Shown piece after piece: positions 1-7,039 of a stretch of DNA of 45,333 nt. The notes beneath the pieces are model-generated. The model was not told the origin of the DNA. It searched no databases and worked only from the letters and a program-made list of their open reading frames with translations. The stretch comes from Oscillospiraceae bacterium. Lineage in GTDB: Bacteria; Bacillota; Clostridia; Oscillospirales; Oscillospiraceae. Location: positions 1 to 45,333 of the forward strand of contig JAFSWC010000031.1 in NCBI GenBank assembly GCA_017444665.1, given 5' to 3'. A program made the translations under genes and the position numbers. Numbering within the stretch: the stretch's first letter is position 1; every line of letters begins with the position of its first letter.

Positions 1-127
1 AAAATGACTTGACGGGAGGCTGTATTTTTGGAACTGCGCCTACAGGCACACCGTGGAAGATCAGGCCGAAAGACGATCAAGTTGTCACCTTCTTAATGGT
101 TTTCTCCAAATGCGAGCATCGGCAATA
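1..127. other. Left edge, no gene assigned
   Basis: No convincing complete gene lies here. On the minus strand a GAAGGTGA ribosome-site-like sequence is followed by a TTG that opens a frame running off the left edge, so the next gene of the leftward operon probably starts near position 89. Too few codons are present to recognise it. Confidence 0.3.
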
Positions 128-508
128 TCAGCTCGCAGCTTTTCTCTCGAGCTGCAAAAGCTCACTGCAATACAGCACATACTGGTAATTCATCTCTTCG
201 TCTCGGTAAAGGCGGGTGTCTCCGTCGCAGATGACCAGCCACTTGCGTTCCCGGGAAAGGAACTTTCCGCTTATGTGATATCGTTTCTCACAGATCTCGT
301 AAATGCCGTTTTCCTTCAATTGATACAGAAGGTTTATCTTTTTATTATCTCTGTCTCGCATACCATCCTGAAAGCAGCGATTGACAATGTAGTCCGGGTG
401 GGGACCTGTAACCTTAGCAAGGAAGGCCTTGACTTTTGTACCGCTTATTTGCTCAACACGGAAGCGAACAACAAGTCTGTCATTTACCCATTTCAGTTTC
501 AACTTCAT
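128..508 (-). CDS. Hypothetical protein, last complete gene of element operon
   Basis: This encodes 126 residues that I do not recognise. The protein is rich in charged residues (Lys, Arg, Glu, Asp) and in Tyr and Leu, with no membrane segment or signal peptide, so it is likely a small cytoplasmic protein. The start ATG at 508 overlaps the stop of the upstream XRE gene (ATGA overlap), which indicates translational coupling in the leftward element operon. Base composition is lower in G+C than the chromosome to the right of the tRNA, in keeping with an accessory element. No function is proposed beyond belonging to the element's regulatory or accessory operon. Confidence 0.6.
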   Translation of the reverse strand: MKLKLKWVNDRLVVRFRVEQISGTKVKAFLAKVTGPHPDYIVNRCFQDGMRDRDNKKINLLYQLKENGIYEICEKRYHISGKFLSRERKWLVICDGDTRLYRDEEMNYQYVLYCSELLQLERKAAS

Positions 509-972
509 TCGTTTCCCTCTTTCTTCGGATCATACCGCTGATGAAATACAGCTTCCGTCACGCCCTCGCGTCTTGCAAGTCGAGCCACATGTTTCTCATT
601 GGGTGTTTCTGCCTTGCAGAGCACACGCGCCCTTTCCCTCGTTACGCCAAGCTGCCCTCCCAGGGTCTCAAGGGAGATGTTTTTCTCGTTTCGGTAACAG
701 GCAATACAGTTTGCCAGAACGACAGGCTTGTCCTTCCAACGGTAGGTCACCCGGTCGCCCTCCTCAAGGAGCGACTCGTTGTAATCTCTGACAAGCTCGT
801 CCACTGAAACGCCAAGCACAGTTGACAACCGAATATAAGGCCCGGCAAGCGCAGTCGGTGAATAGGCTCTTTCCATATTATTAATGGTGGTTGTAGCAAC
901 TGCAGACGCTTTTGAAAGTGCATCTACCGAAAGGTGACACTTCATTCTCCAGAATTCAACACCTGTAATCAT
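505..972 (-). CDS. XRE-family DNA-binding protein, probably two HTH segments
   Basis: This 155-residue protein has an N-terminal Cro/C1-type helix-turn-helix (about residues 5-60: 'LSVDALSKASAVATTTINNME' followed by 'LSTVLGVSVDELVRD', the usual XRE end). A second helix-turn-helix-like segment lies near residues 95-140 ('SLETLGGQLGVTRERARVLC', resembling a sigma-like recognition helix). I choose ATG 972 rather than the upstream TTG because it forms a TAATG stop-start overlap with the preceding gene. It probably regulates the element. Its own operon is driven by the strong promoter at 2036-2064. The second HTH is a pattern reading and less certain than the first. Confidence 0.7.
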   Translation of the reverse strand: MITGVEFWRMKCHLSVDALSKASAVATTTINNMERAYSPTALAGPYIRLSTVLGVSVDELVRDYNESLLEEGDRVTYRWKDKPVVLANCIACYRNEKNISLETLGGQLGVTRERARVLCKAETPNEKHVARLARREGVTEAVFHQRYDPKKEGNE

Positions 973-1682
973 TACCAATCCTCCTTTATTAGATAATTTG
1001 CCGCTTCCCTTTTCATTTGGAGGAGCTCCTGCGCAGTAAAGGTCTTGATCTGACGCTTCTCTTTGTCAAACACATTGCGGATCCGAACAAACTTGTACGG
1101 GCAATTGTTCTCCGCACAGAATGCCGCATAATTCAATTCGTTTGCACTGATGAAACACTGACGGTCACTGCCGGAAGAACTCTTGACCTCAATATGCATT
1201 GGCGCTGCGTTCTCAGTAAAGGAATAGATATCAAAACCGGCGGATTCATCATCCGCGTAATCAGCCGTCACAAACATGTCCAGGCCGAGCGGCTTCAAAC
1301 GTTCCTTCTCCATCTCAAGCACAATTTTTTCGCCGAGCTCTCCAGCCTCGTCCATTTTCTTTTGTATTTTTTCTCGCCTGCTCTTGGCTTTCTCTTGGCG
1401 TTCAGGCCGATCCGCAGGAAGGGCGGGGGCAATTGCCCGAAAGTCGTTCTTGAGAATCGTATCGATACTAATGTCAAAAAACTCGGCAATCTTCTTTAGC
1501 TTTCCGACCTGAATATTAAAGATACCTCGCTCAACTTTTGATATGTCGTTAGGTCGAAAATTCCACCCACTGCACTTGCATACTTCCGTCTGTGAAAGAT
1601 CAATGCGTGTACGCATATAGCGAACAACAGATGTTGAAGACTGAAAGTTTCCGAATCTTTTACGCTTTACTTTTGCGCCCAT
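972..1682 (-). CDS. XRE helix-turn-helix protein fused to a DUF3883 domain
   Basis: This 236-residue protein has an N-terminal XRE helix-turn-helix (about residues 15-70: 'LSQTEVCKCSGWN', 'ISKVERG', 'KIAEFFDISIDTIL'). A charged linker (residues 80-110) leads into a C-terminal domain that matches DUF3883, with the order GE-K-VLEMEKERL, then 'AGFDIYSF', 'MHIEVKSSSG', a 'FISANEL' strand and a final 'YKFVRIRNVF' segment. The family is related in fold to PD-(D/E)xK nucleases; the IEVKSS motif is the matching E-x-K strand. Whether this copy cuts DNA cannot be told. ATG 1682 overlaps the upstream stop (TGATG). It could be a defence- or stability-linked regulator of the element. Confidence 0.72.
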   Translation of the reverse strand: MGAKVKRKRFGNFQSSTSVVRYMRTRIDLSQTEVCKCSGWNFRPNDISKVERGIFNIQVGKLKKIAEFFDISIDTILKNDFRAIAPALPADRPERQEKAKSRREKIQKKMDEAGELGEKIVLEMEKERLKPLGLDMFVTADYADDESAGFDIYSFTENAAPMHIEVKSSSGSDRQCFISANELNYAAFCAENNCPYKFVRIRNVFDKEKRQIKTFTAQELLQMKREAANYLIKEDW

Positions 1683-1999
1683 CACGCTTCCTCCTTCCCC
1701 GCAAGGGAATCCAATACGCCAACCACTGGGCCGTCATCCATACCGGGGATATAAATAGGCAGATAACCGGAAAGCCGCTGATTCCAGATTGCGCTGAAAA
1801 GCGCGCTCTCTCCTTTGATATCAAGCGTCGAAATAGAATTGTTAGCTATTATTTTCAAATCAAACTCCTTTTTCATCTGTGTCCGAAAGCCACTTGAAGT
1901 CCGGTTTATCAGGTGATACAATGCGGATACAGACGACGTTTTTGTTCTGGATTTCGTTCTGTGCCGCAGCATACGGTGTGCCAGCACCGTATGCTGCAT
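1682..1999 (-). CDS. Small first gene of element operon, probably frameshifted
   Basis: The open frame gives 105 residues from ATG 1999, but this start lies 18 nt after the only good ribosome site (AAAGGAGG near 2018-2025), which is too far. A second minus-strand frame (1860-2009) begins exactly 8 nt after that site and has a protein-like composition, but starts with GTC instead of a normal start codon. It ends at a TGA at 1860-1862. Removing one A from the five-A run near 1869-1873 would join it to the frame that ends at 1682. The alternative internal start is ATG 1876 (64 residues). I read this as one small gene with a homopolymer frameshift and a lost start, or less likely two overlapping genes. 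No family is recognised. Confidence 0.4.
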   Translation of the reverse strand: MQHTVLAHRMLRHRTKSRTKTSSVSALYHLINRTSSGFRTQMKKEFDLKIIANNSISTLDIKGESALFSAIWNQRLSGYLPIYIPGMDDGPVVGVLDSLAGKEEA

Positions 2000-2035
2000 T
2001 CTTATGGACTTTGGCTACCTCCTTTATTTGTATTA

Positions 2036-2064
2036 ATTATAATCTTTTTAGATTATTTTGTCAA
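2036..2064 (-). promoter_or_regulatory. Perfect consensus sigma-A promoter of leftward element operon
   Basis: TTGACA (2059-2064) and TATAAT (2036-2041) are separated by exactly 17 bp. The spacer contains a perfect inverted repeat, AATCT-TTTT-AGATT (2041-2054), well placed for a repressor. This suggests a strong promoter held off by one of the XRE proteins encoded on either side. Confidence 0.85.
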
Positions 2065-2104
2065 CTATTTAGATGATACTTTTTATGCTCTTTCATCTTA
2101 GTAG

Positions 2105-2133
2105 TTGTTAATTACAAGCAATTAGGTTATACT
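2105..2133 (+). promoter_or_regulatory. Promoter of small XRE gene
   Basis: TTGTTA (2105-2110) and TATACT (2128-2133) have a 17-bp spacing. It is divergent from the leftward operon promoter, about 40 bp away. The predicted start falls almost on the GGAGGAG ribosome site, so the leader would be very short. Confidence 0.5.
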
Positions 2134-2155
2134 AATATTGGAGGAGATGAGTCTT

Positions 2156-2371
2156 ATGAGCATGGCAGAGAAGATACGTATTGTTCTCGTAAAAACAGGA
2201 AACATATCTGAGGCCGAGCTTGCTCGACGTCTACATACGAGCTCTCAAAATCTTAACAAGAAGATGAAAAGAGATAATTTTACCGAAGCTGATCTCAATG
2301 AAATCGCAGACGCACTAAACTGCACCTTTGAGGCCGGTTTTCGCCTGAATGATACGGGTGAATATGTTTGA
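2156..2371 (+). CDS. Small XRE-family regulator
   Basis: This 71-residue protein is nearly all one Cro/C1-type helix-turn-helix ('ISEAELARRLHTSSQNLNKKMKRDNFTEADLNEIADALN', turn and recognition helix around residues 20-40). It has a short C-terminal tail ending in 'FEAGFRLNDTGEYV'. Small proteins of this shape are common in Clostridia conjugative elements and pair with a divergent regulator. I choose ATG 2156, 11 nt after GGAGG; an ATG at 2147 overlaps the ribosome site and another lies at 2162. A strong terminator follows. It is a likely partner or antagonist of the XRE proteins on the other strand. Confidence 0.75.
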   Translation: MSMAEKIRIVLVKTGNISEAELARRLHTSSQNLNKKMKRDNFTEADLNEIADALNCTFEAGFRLNDTGEYV

Positions 2372-2408
2372 ATCTTTCCCGTCTTTGTTTTCATTCTGAT
2401 AACAGTCG

Positions 2409-2460
2409 AAAAAAATACCGAAGCAATCCTTATTGTGAGGAATGCTCCGGTATTTTTTTT
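2409..2460. terminator. Rho-independent terminator, probably bidirectional
   Basis: Long inverted repeat AATACCGAAGCAATCCT / AGGAATGCTCCGGTATT, flanked by an A-run on the left and eight Ts on the right. It ends the small XRE gene. Confidence 0.85.
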
Positions 2461-2965
2461 GCCGGCAGAAGCGATCTTCTTCCGGCTATTTGGTTATTTA
2501 TTGATTGGCCTTTTTACTGTCTTTTCGCGAATTAATAAAGCATTTACTTGTTTACATTTTATTGTATTGGAAAGACATTGACGGGATTACTATCTATTCT
2601 TATTTCTTGAACCCACTTTTTGTTTGTCACCAATTCCCATTGATTGTATGACAGTCAATTAAGCCGTCACATTCTTTCAATGGCTAATTAACACAAAATG
2701 TTTCTGACGGAGAGATTCAAGCTCTATGAGATCCGTATTGGTTACCATTGCCGCAGGGAAATCATGTTCAACTTTCTAGTGTTGAACCATAATGGTCACA
2801 TTGTCTGGCATTACCTCCGCGAAGTATTTATATTCCGGTTCTGTGCAAAGGACTACAAAATTCTCTGCCGGTCTTTTCTCGGCCTAATTACCCGCAATCA
2901 AGGCAGTGAATAGATTATTGCATTAGATTAATCTCGCAACTCAACGGCTGCTATACTTGGTGTAT

Positions 2966-3097
2966 ATGGCCCCAGATCCGATCACAATTTCCGCGGCAGC
3001 AGTCGTCGCTAACCAATCACAAGCAAACGCATACAGGTGCGTATTACAAGTGCTAACACAATCAGCAATTATTGCAGGTTATATGCCGGCCCCGTAA
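2966..3097 (+). CDS. Possible 43-residue small protein
   Basis: ATG 2966 opens a 43-codon frame with an Ala/Val-rich composition ('ISAAAVVANQSQANAYR'). Its stop codon lies inside the first arm of a strong terminator hairpin, as would be expected at the end of a short transcript. There is no clear ribosome site and no known family. It may instead be the tail of an untranslated RNA or a gene relic. Confidence 0.2.
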   Translation: MAPDPITISAAAVVANQSQANAYRCVLQVLTQSAIIAGYMPAP

Positions 3098-3117
3098 TCA
3101 CGGGGCCGGCATTTTCT
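3085..3117 (+). terminator. Strong terminator hairpin
   Basis: GCCGGCCCCGT and ACGGGGCCGGC (11-bp perfect arms, 4-nt loop) are followed by ATTTTCTT. Confidence 0.75.
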
Positions 3118-3123
3118 TAAAAG

Positions 3124-3151
3124 CACCCAACAGCGCTCTGTTGGGTGTTTT
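3124..3151 (+). terminator. Second terminator hairpin in tandem
   Basis: CACCCAACAG and CTGTTGGGTG (10-bp perfect arms) are followed by TTTT. It lies 7 bp after the previous hairpin. Confidence 0.6.
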
Positions 3152-3326
3152 GCAAACAAAAAAAATGCTGATTTTTCAATGGTTTTCGGGCAAAAAATTG
3201 GTCTGTTTTTATGAAGCCAAAAATGTCATGTTTTCTGCGTGATTTGTTGTGTTTTCTGAGCGATTTTGTCATATTTTCTGACTATATTCATTGAATTTGT
3301 CAACCGAAAAAAGAGGCGTCTACAAG

Positions 3327-3560
3327 TGAAGTAAACCTCAAAAGTTAGACAAAATTATAGATTAAGCGACCTGAAGGGTCTGGTATCTGTGCTGAGCAGA
3401 TGCCAGGCCCTTTAGTCTTATCTTGATCCTTCGGTTGTTGTAGTAGTCGAGATAGTCGATGAGTTTGGCCTTGAAGTGATCCAAGAAATCAAAGTCTTGA
3501 AGGTATAGCAGTTCGGTTTTTCGAAGGCCGAAGAAATTCTCCGTCACAGCATGAGAAAAT
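3327..3560 (-). mobile_element. Remnant of an IS3-family insertion sequence, 3' end only
   Basis: The outer end at 3327 (TGAAGTAAACCTCAAAAGTT, then AGACAAAA) has the look of an IS3-family terminal inverted repeat. Inside it lies the last part of an IS3-type transposase. The rest of the element towards 3560 and beyond is missing, so this is an immobile fragment. Confidence 0.7.
3362..3556 (-). pseudogene. IS3-family transposase OrfB, C-terminal fragment
   Basis: About 63 residues remain, from 'HAVTENFFGL' to 'HRYQTLQVA'. They match the end of the DDE integrase core (rve) of IS3/IS150-type OrfB: the 'VTENFFGLRKTELLY' helix that bears the catalytic glutamate, then 'LIDYLDYYNNRRIKIRLKGLASAQHRYQ'. 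Upstream of His the frame meets a TGA and homology stops, so the first two catalytic aspartates are gone. It is inactive. Confidence 0.8.
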
Positions 3561-3936
3561 CATCCCTCTGTTTTTTTATGAAAAATAATGCCCTCCCATG
3601 TGTGGAGAGCAGTGTATGGTGTGACCGTAAGCACTTTTCTTTCACTCACTTCAGGTGTGACATTTCTTCATGCAATTATTTGACAATTCTTTTTTGCAAA
3701 GTAAGCTTCATATTGAATGGAGCAGTGCCAATCCCTGACCATTGTTAGGTGTGGCATTACCGCACCCTAAAATTTGACTGGGAAAACCCAAACAGTACAA
3801 TAGTAACAGGATGAACCGTGTTTTTTTGCCAGGCCATTGAACGAAAAAGTTTGATCACACTTTTTTTAGCGGTTTTGTCCTTCAAGATAACGCAACGGTA
3901 GGGCGCGTTAAACTCTTATACAAGGAGGGCTGTTAG
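3561..3936. promoter_or_regulatory. Control region in front of the excisionase-integrase genes
   Basis: No gene is seen. A near-perfect inverted repeat, TTAGGTGTGG-CATTA-CCGCACCCTAA (3745-3770), sits just upstream of a promoter, TTGACT (3774-3779), 16 bp, TACAAT (3796-3801). The repeat could be an operator or an excisionase/integrase arm site. A TTGACA-like hexamer also occurs near 3681. Confidence 0.5.
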
Positions 3937-4113
3937 TTGAAGCCAGAAAAGATGTATCTTACCCCGTACGAAGTTGCGGAATTGCTTCAGATCTCGCTCA
4001 CGAATACTTATGAGCTGCTCAGGAGCGGCCAAATTAGTTCCATTCGTATTGGGCGGCAGTATCGCATTCCCTTCTCTGCGATCGAAGCACTCGGTCGCAG
4101 GGCGGCAAATTGA
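3937..4113 (+). CDS. Excisionase-family small DNA-binding protein
   Basis: This encodes 58 residues from a TTG start at 3937, 7 nt after AAGGAGGG; the frame reads to TGA 4113. The protein begins 'KPEKMYLTPYEVAELLQIS' and continues 'TYELLRSGQISSIRIGRQYRI', the winged MerR-like (HTH_17) pattern of Tn916-type and phage excisionases: helix-turn-helix, a small 'RIG' wing, and a final helix. It sits 66 bp upstream of the integrase in the same direction, the usual xis-int order. Such proteins bend the attachment site to favour excision over integration. The short length and TTG start make it easy to miss. Confidence 0.85.
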   Translation: MKPEKMYLTPYEVAELLQISLTNTYELLRSGQISSIRIGRQYRIPFSAIEALGRRAAN

Positions 4114-4179
4114 CTCAGGTGCCCGCAGAGCGTATACTATGTTGTGAGATGTTCTGCGGGCATGAAGAGAGGAGGAAAA

Positions 4180-5427
4180 ATGCCCAAAGAAAGAAAAAAC
4201 TCCCGTGCCGCAAACGGCTCGGGAAGCATATCAAGAAGAACACGTATAGATGAGAAGAGCGGAAAGAAGCGCATTTGGTGGGAGGCAAAGGTTACCGTCG
4301 GTTACCGTTCCGATGGGAAGCCTGTCCGACGCACGGTAACTGGCTCCTCACAGGCAGAGGCTCGAGCAAAAATGCTTGAACTCCTGGAGGCAGTCGAAAA
4401 TAAAACCTATGTCGATCAGAATGATCTCACGCTCTCTGAATGGCTCCAGACCTGGCTTGAGAATTATCAAATTAATGTTGTTCCTTCGACGGTCCACACC
4501 TATAAAGAGCATATCAAGCGATATATAGGCCCGAATCTTGGTAACATCAAGCTTCAAAAGCTTGACGAAGAGAATATTGCCATTTTTATTTCGGCTTTGA
4601 CGCGCTGCAAGCTCTCTCCCAAGACAATCCATGATATACACGGGGTCCTCCACAAGGCGCTTTCTGTCGCCCTCAAGCTAAAGAAAATCTCAAAAAATCC
4701 GGCAACCGGAACAGATCTTCCCGCCTTGAAAAAGCCGAAGCTGCATCTCCTTGATCATACGGAAATTGCGGCGCTCAAGGTGGCCGCTGTCGGGTATAAA
4801 TATGAGAGGTTTTTTCTCCTTGCGCTATATCTTGGCATGCGTGAAGGTGAGCTGCTAGGGCTGAATGTTGCTCAGATTAACTGGAAGCAGCATGCGATTC
4901 ATATCGATCGTCAGCTTGTCTATGACCGTGACAATCCTCGGATCAAGTATATAGCGGAGCCGAAGGAATGCGAGGATCGAATTCTGGTTATGCCGCCCAC
5001 CGTGGAAGCCATTCTCCGCGAACAGCTTGCCTATGTAGACGATTTGCGGTTGCACGCCGGAAACGCCTGGATCGAGCGCGGTCTGCTTTTTCCCGGACCG
5101 AACGGCGATTTTTTAAGTCGGCAGACTGTTTATGACTGCCTTCAGCGCGTTTCTAAAAATGCCGGCATCGGGCCGATTCGCGTGCATGATCTCCGTCACA
5201 CTTTTGCGGCACTTGCCCTTGAGGCCGGAGTAGATGTGCGTACGGTTCAAGGAATACTGGGCCATGCGACGCCCGAGTTCACGCTGAGGGTCTATGCGTA
5301 TGTCAACGATCATATGCGTAAAACAGCAGCTCAGAAACTCGAGATCGCCATCGGAACGCTGGATAAGATCGCGCGCGGAGAGACCGAGACGGCAGAAGAT
5401 GATACTATTCTCACGTTGAATGCGTAA
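4180..5427 (+). CDS. int: Tyrosine recombinase (integrase) of the element
   Basis: This 415-residue protein has a basic N-terminus with an arm-binding segment (residues 1-70), a SAM-like core-binding domain ('LTLSEWLQTWLENYQINVVPSTVHTY', about 85-170) and a C-terminal catalytic domain. The catalytic residues are visible: the first Arg in 'LGMREGELLGL', then 'HDLRHTF' (His and second Arg), 'LGHATPEFT' (His) and the nucleophile Tyr in 'RVYAYV'. All are present, so it looks active. I choose ATG 4180 after GAGGAGG over the upstream in-frame ATG 4144. It acts as the site-specific recombinase that inserts the element, most likely at the tRNA-Val gene just downstream. Confidence 0.92.
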   Translation: MPKERKNSRAANGSGSISRRTRIDEKSGKKRIWWEAKVTVGYRSDGKPVRRTVTGSSQAEARAKMLELLEAVENKTYVDQNDLTLSEWLQTWLENYQINVVPSTVHTYKEHIKRYIGPNLGNIKLQKLDEENIAIFISALTRCKLSPKTIHDIHGVLHKALSVALKLKKISKNPATGTDLPALKKPKLHLLDHTEIAALKVAAVGYKYERFFLLALYLGMREGELLGLNVAQINWKQHAIHIDRQLVYDRDNPRIKYIAEPKECEDRILVMPPTVEAILREQLAYVDDLRLHAGNAWIERGLLFPGPNGDFLSRQTVYDCLQRVSKNAGIGPIRVHDLRHTFAALALEAGVDVRTVQGILGHATPEFTLRVYAYVNDHMRKTAAQKLEIAIGTLDKIARGETETAEDDTILTLNA

Positions 5428-5519
5428 GCTCTGCAATTGTCGGAAAAACTGTCGGAATGGCATTTCGATGCGATTCTTGTGAGAACTTTCCCATGTGAAA
5501 TGTGACGCTTTTCCGCTGT
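5428..5519. other. Junction between integrase and tRNA; likely attachment region
   Basis: No gene is present. It contains TTGTCGGAA and ACTGTCGGAA side by side (about 5438-5457). The 12-mer AAACTGTCGGAA recurs at 5923-5934 on the far side of the tRNA, which may be chance or part of a recombination site. Confidence 0.3.
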
Positions 5520-5556
5520 AAAAAGAAAAGAACCACACTTTTACAGTGTGGTTCTT
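5520..5556 (-). terminator. Terminator of tRNA-Val, minus strand
   Basis: AAGAACCACACT (5528-5539) and AGTGTGGTTCTT (5545-5556) form a 12-bp perfect stem. On the minus strand the stem is followed by TTTTCTTTTT. It sits 1 bp after the tRNA 3' end. Confidence 0.85.
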
Positions 5557-5557
5557 A

Positions 5558-5633
5558 TGGTGGACGATACAAGACTCGAACTTGTGACCTCCCGCACGTC
5601 AAGCGGATGCGCTACCAGCTGCGCCAATCGTCC
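5558..5633 (-). tRNA. tRNA-Val, anticodon GAC
   Basis: Read on the minus strand, this is a complete 76-nt cloverleaf. Acceptor arms are GGACGAT / ATCGTCC; the D-arm is GCGC-GCGC; the anticodon stem TCCGC/GCGGG holds the loop TTGACGT (anticodon GAC, valine GUC); the T-arm is ACAAG-TTCGAGT-CTTGT; and a CCA end is encoded (5558-5560). The 3' end faces the integrase, the usual target of tyrosine-recombinase elements. Confidence 0.93.
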
Positions 5634-5653
5634 ATCGCTCTGTCAGCTTGGTC

Positions 5654-5682
5654 ATTTTACTCTATACCTTTCCGATTGTCAA
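5654..5682 (-). promoter_or_regulatory. Promoter of tRNA-Val
   Basis: On the minus strand, TTGACA (5677-5682) and TAAAAT (5654-5659) are separated by 17 bp, about 20 bp upstream of the tRNA 5' end. Confidence 0.75.
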
Positions 5683-5871
5683 GGCTTTTTTTCCGCGGAG
5701 CGTAAAAACTTTTTTGATCGCCCCCCATTTCGGTGAACATAATCAGAAAAGCGACCCTTTTTCCGTTATGCTTTTGTAACTATTTTGTTTTTATTTGTTC
5801 TCTGATTCATGTGTTTTTCTGTTTTTCCGCCCTTTTTCTTCAAAAAAAATTCAAAAACATAATAAAAAAGG

Positions 5872-5900
5872 TTGACATAAACTTATTGCTGTGATATTTT
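5872..5900 (+). promoter_or_regulatory. Promoter of lipoprotein gene
   Basis: TTGACA (5872-5877) and TATTTT (5895-5900) are spaced 17 bp apart in an AT-rich upstream region. The leader of about 95 nt has no obvious riboswitch. Confidence 0.6.
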
Positions 5901-6001
5901 TGGTACACAGGATTTATGGTATAAACTGTCGGAAAATCCCCTTACGGGCATTTCGGCGGGAAAACCGTTTCGGTCGTGTGACAGAAAAAGGACGGAGCAG
6001 C

Positions 6002-6964
6002 ATGAAAAAAGCCGGCATTTTTATTGTTATACTGGCTTTGTGCGTTCTTCTCACCGCGTGCGGCGAGCAGAAGGCATATGACGAAGCATGCGCTCTTTTT
6101 GAAAACGGCCGCTATGCCGAGGCGATCGAAATGTTCCGCGCGCTCGGCGATTTCTCCGATTGCCCCGACCGGATCAAGATCGCCGAAACGCGGCTTGAAC
6201 AGACCAGCGCCTGGCGCAGCGGCGACACCTCGGAGGCGGAGCGCGCGCTTCGTTACAAGGACGCCTTCACCTTCATCGAATCCGGCCGCACGCGCGAGGC
6301 GTACGAGGCCTTCTCCTCTCTCGGGACTTACAAGGATTCCGCGGCTCAGCTCCGGCGCTTTACCGTCCTGAAAAACGCGCTCGTCGGCGAAGAGACCCAT
6401 ATCGTCACCGACGGCGAGGACGTGCTGCGCGGCGTCGCCTCTTACACCTACGGTCCGGACGGCAAAGCCGTCTCCCGTTCCGGCTTCTGCAAGCTGGACA
6501 AGTACGGCTGGTTTGAAAACTTTACCTACCATTATTCTTATGACGCCGCCGGCAACGTGGCGCGCATCGACGCGGTAAACGATTCCGGCACGCTCAGCTT
6601 CTCGGTCGATTACGAATACGATGAAAACCGACGCCCGATCCGCGAGTGCTATTCCGACAGCTTCGGCAAAACGCATGAATACGTCAGCGAATACGTCTAC
6701 CACGACGCAACCGACGACGCCGAGCCCTATACCGAGGTCTCCGAGAGCGAGATGTTCAACGGCAACGCCTTTCCCCTGAAAACCTGGCAGGAAAGTTACG
6801 GCCCCTTCGGTCTTTCGATCGCCAGGTGCAGTGAGGGCACGGTGGTGAATCACTACAGCCCCGACGGGAAAAAAGTCGACTCGGTCCAGACCGGCGCCGA
6901 CGGCAGCCGCACCGTCACGACTTACACCTACGACGACGTTTACATCTATACACCGGCTGAATAA
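6002..6964 (+). CDS. Lipoprotein with TPR-like repeats and YD-type segments
   Basis: This 320-residue protein has an N-terminal lipoprotein signal with lipobox 'LLTAC' (Cys about residue 20), so it is anchored on the outer face of the membrane. Two helical-hairpin repeats follow ('ALFENGRYAEAIEMFRALGDF' and 'FIESGRTREAYEAFSSLGTYKDS', about residues 30-115), a common Clostridia TPR-like pattern. The second half has Tyr-rich beta segments of the YD/RHS kind ('YSYDAAGNVARI', 'YEYDENRRPIREC', 'TYTYDDVYIY'). I choose ATG 6002 rather than the longer frame because the signal peptide starts there and GGAGC precedes it. Its role is unknown, possibly cell-envelope binding or scaffolding. It is a single-gene unit with its own terminator. 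Confidence 0.8.
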   Translation: MKKAGIFIVILALCVLLTACGEQKAYDEACALFENGRYAEAIEMFRALGDFSDCPDRIKIAETRLEQTSAWRSGDTSEAERALRYKDAFTFIESGRTREAYEAFSSLGTYKDSAAQLRRFTVLKNALVGEETHIVTDGEDVLRGVASYTYGPDGKAVSRSGFCKLDKYGWFENFTYHYSYDAAGNVARIDAVNDSGTLSFSVDYEYDENRRPIRECYSDSFGKTHEYVSEYVYHDATDDAEPYTEVSESEMFNGNAFPLKTWQESYGPFGLSIARCSEGTVVNHYSPDGKKVDSVQTGADGSRTVTTYTYDDVYIYTPAE

Positions 6965-6980
6965 AAGCAGATAAAACAAG

Positions 6981-7017
6981 GCCGCCGGAAGCGCTTTCGA
7001 CTTCCGGCGGTCTTTTC
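6981..7017. terminator. Terminator between convergent genes
   Basis: GCCGCCGGAAG (6981-6991) and CTTCCGGCGGT (7001-7011) are followed by CTTTTCT. It serves the lipoprotein gene and possibly the leftward gene that ends at 7040. Confidence 0.8.
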
Positions 7018-7039
7018 TCGGTCTGTTGGGCCGATGCTC

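Larger units (their letters stand above)
2461..3326. other. Decayed or non-coding region of the element
   Basis: There is no confident gene in these 865 bases. The minus strand from about 2922 down to 2677 reads like protein but is cut by two in-frame TAG codons (2884-2886 and 2776-2778). An open plus-strand frame (2698-2913) lacks a ribosome site. Another minus-strand protein-like tail lies around 2575-2660. I read this as remains of lost genes. A 43-codon plus-strand frame and two terminator hairpins near 3085-3151 are listed separately. Confidence 0.4.

Noticed and set aside
53-541. Plus-strand frame of 162 codons
   Set aside because: Antisense to the hypothetical gene 128-508, which is translationally coupled to its neighbour. 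No ribosome site.
2698-2913. Open plus-strand frame of 71 codons
   Set aside because: No ribosome site, no known family, and the opposite strand also reads protein-like. Kept only as part of the decayed region.
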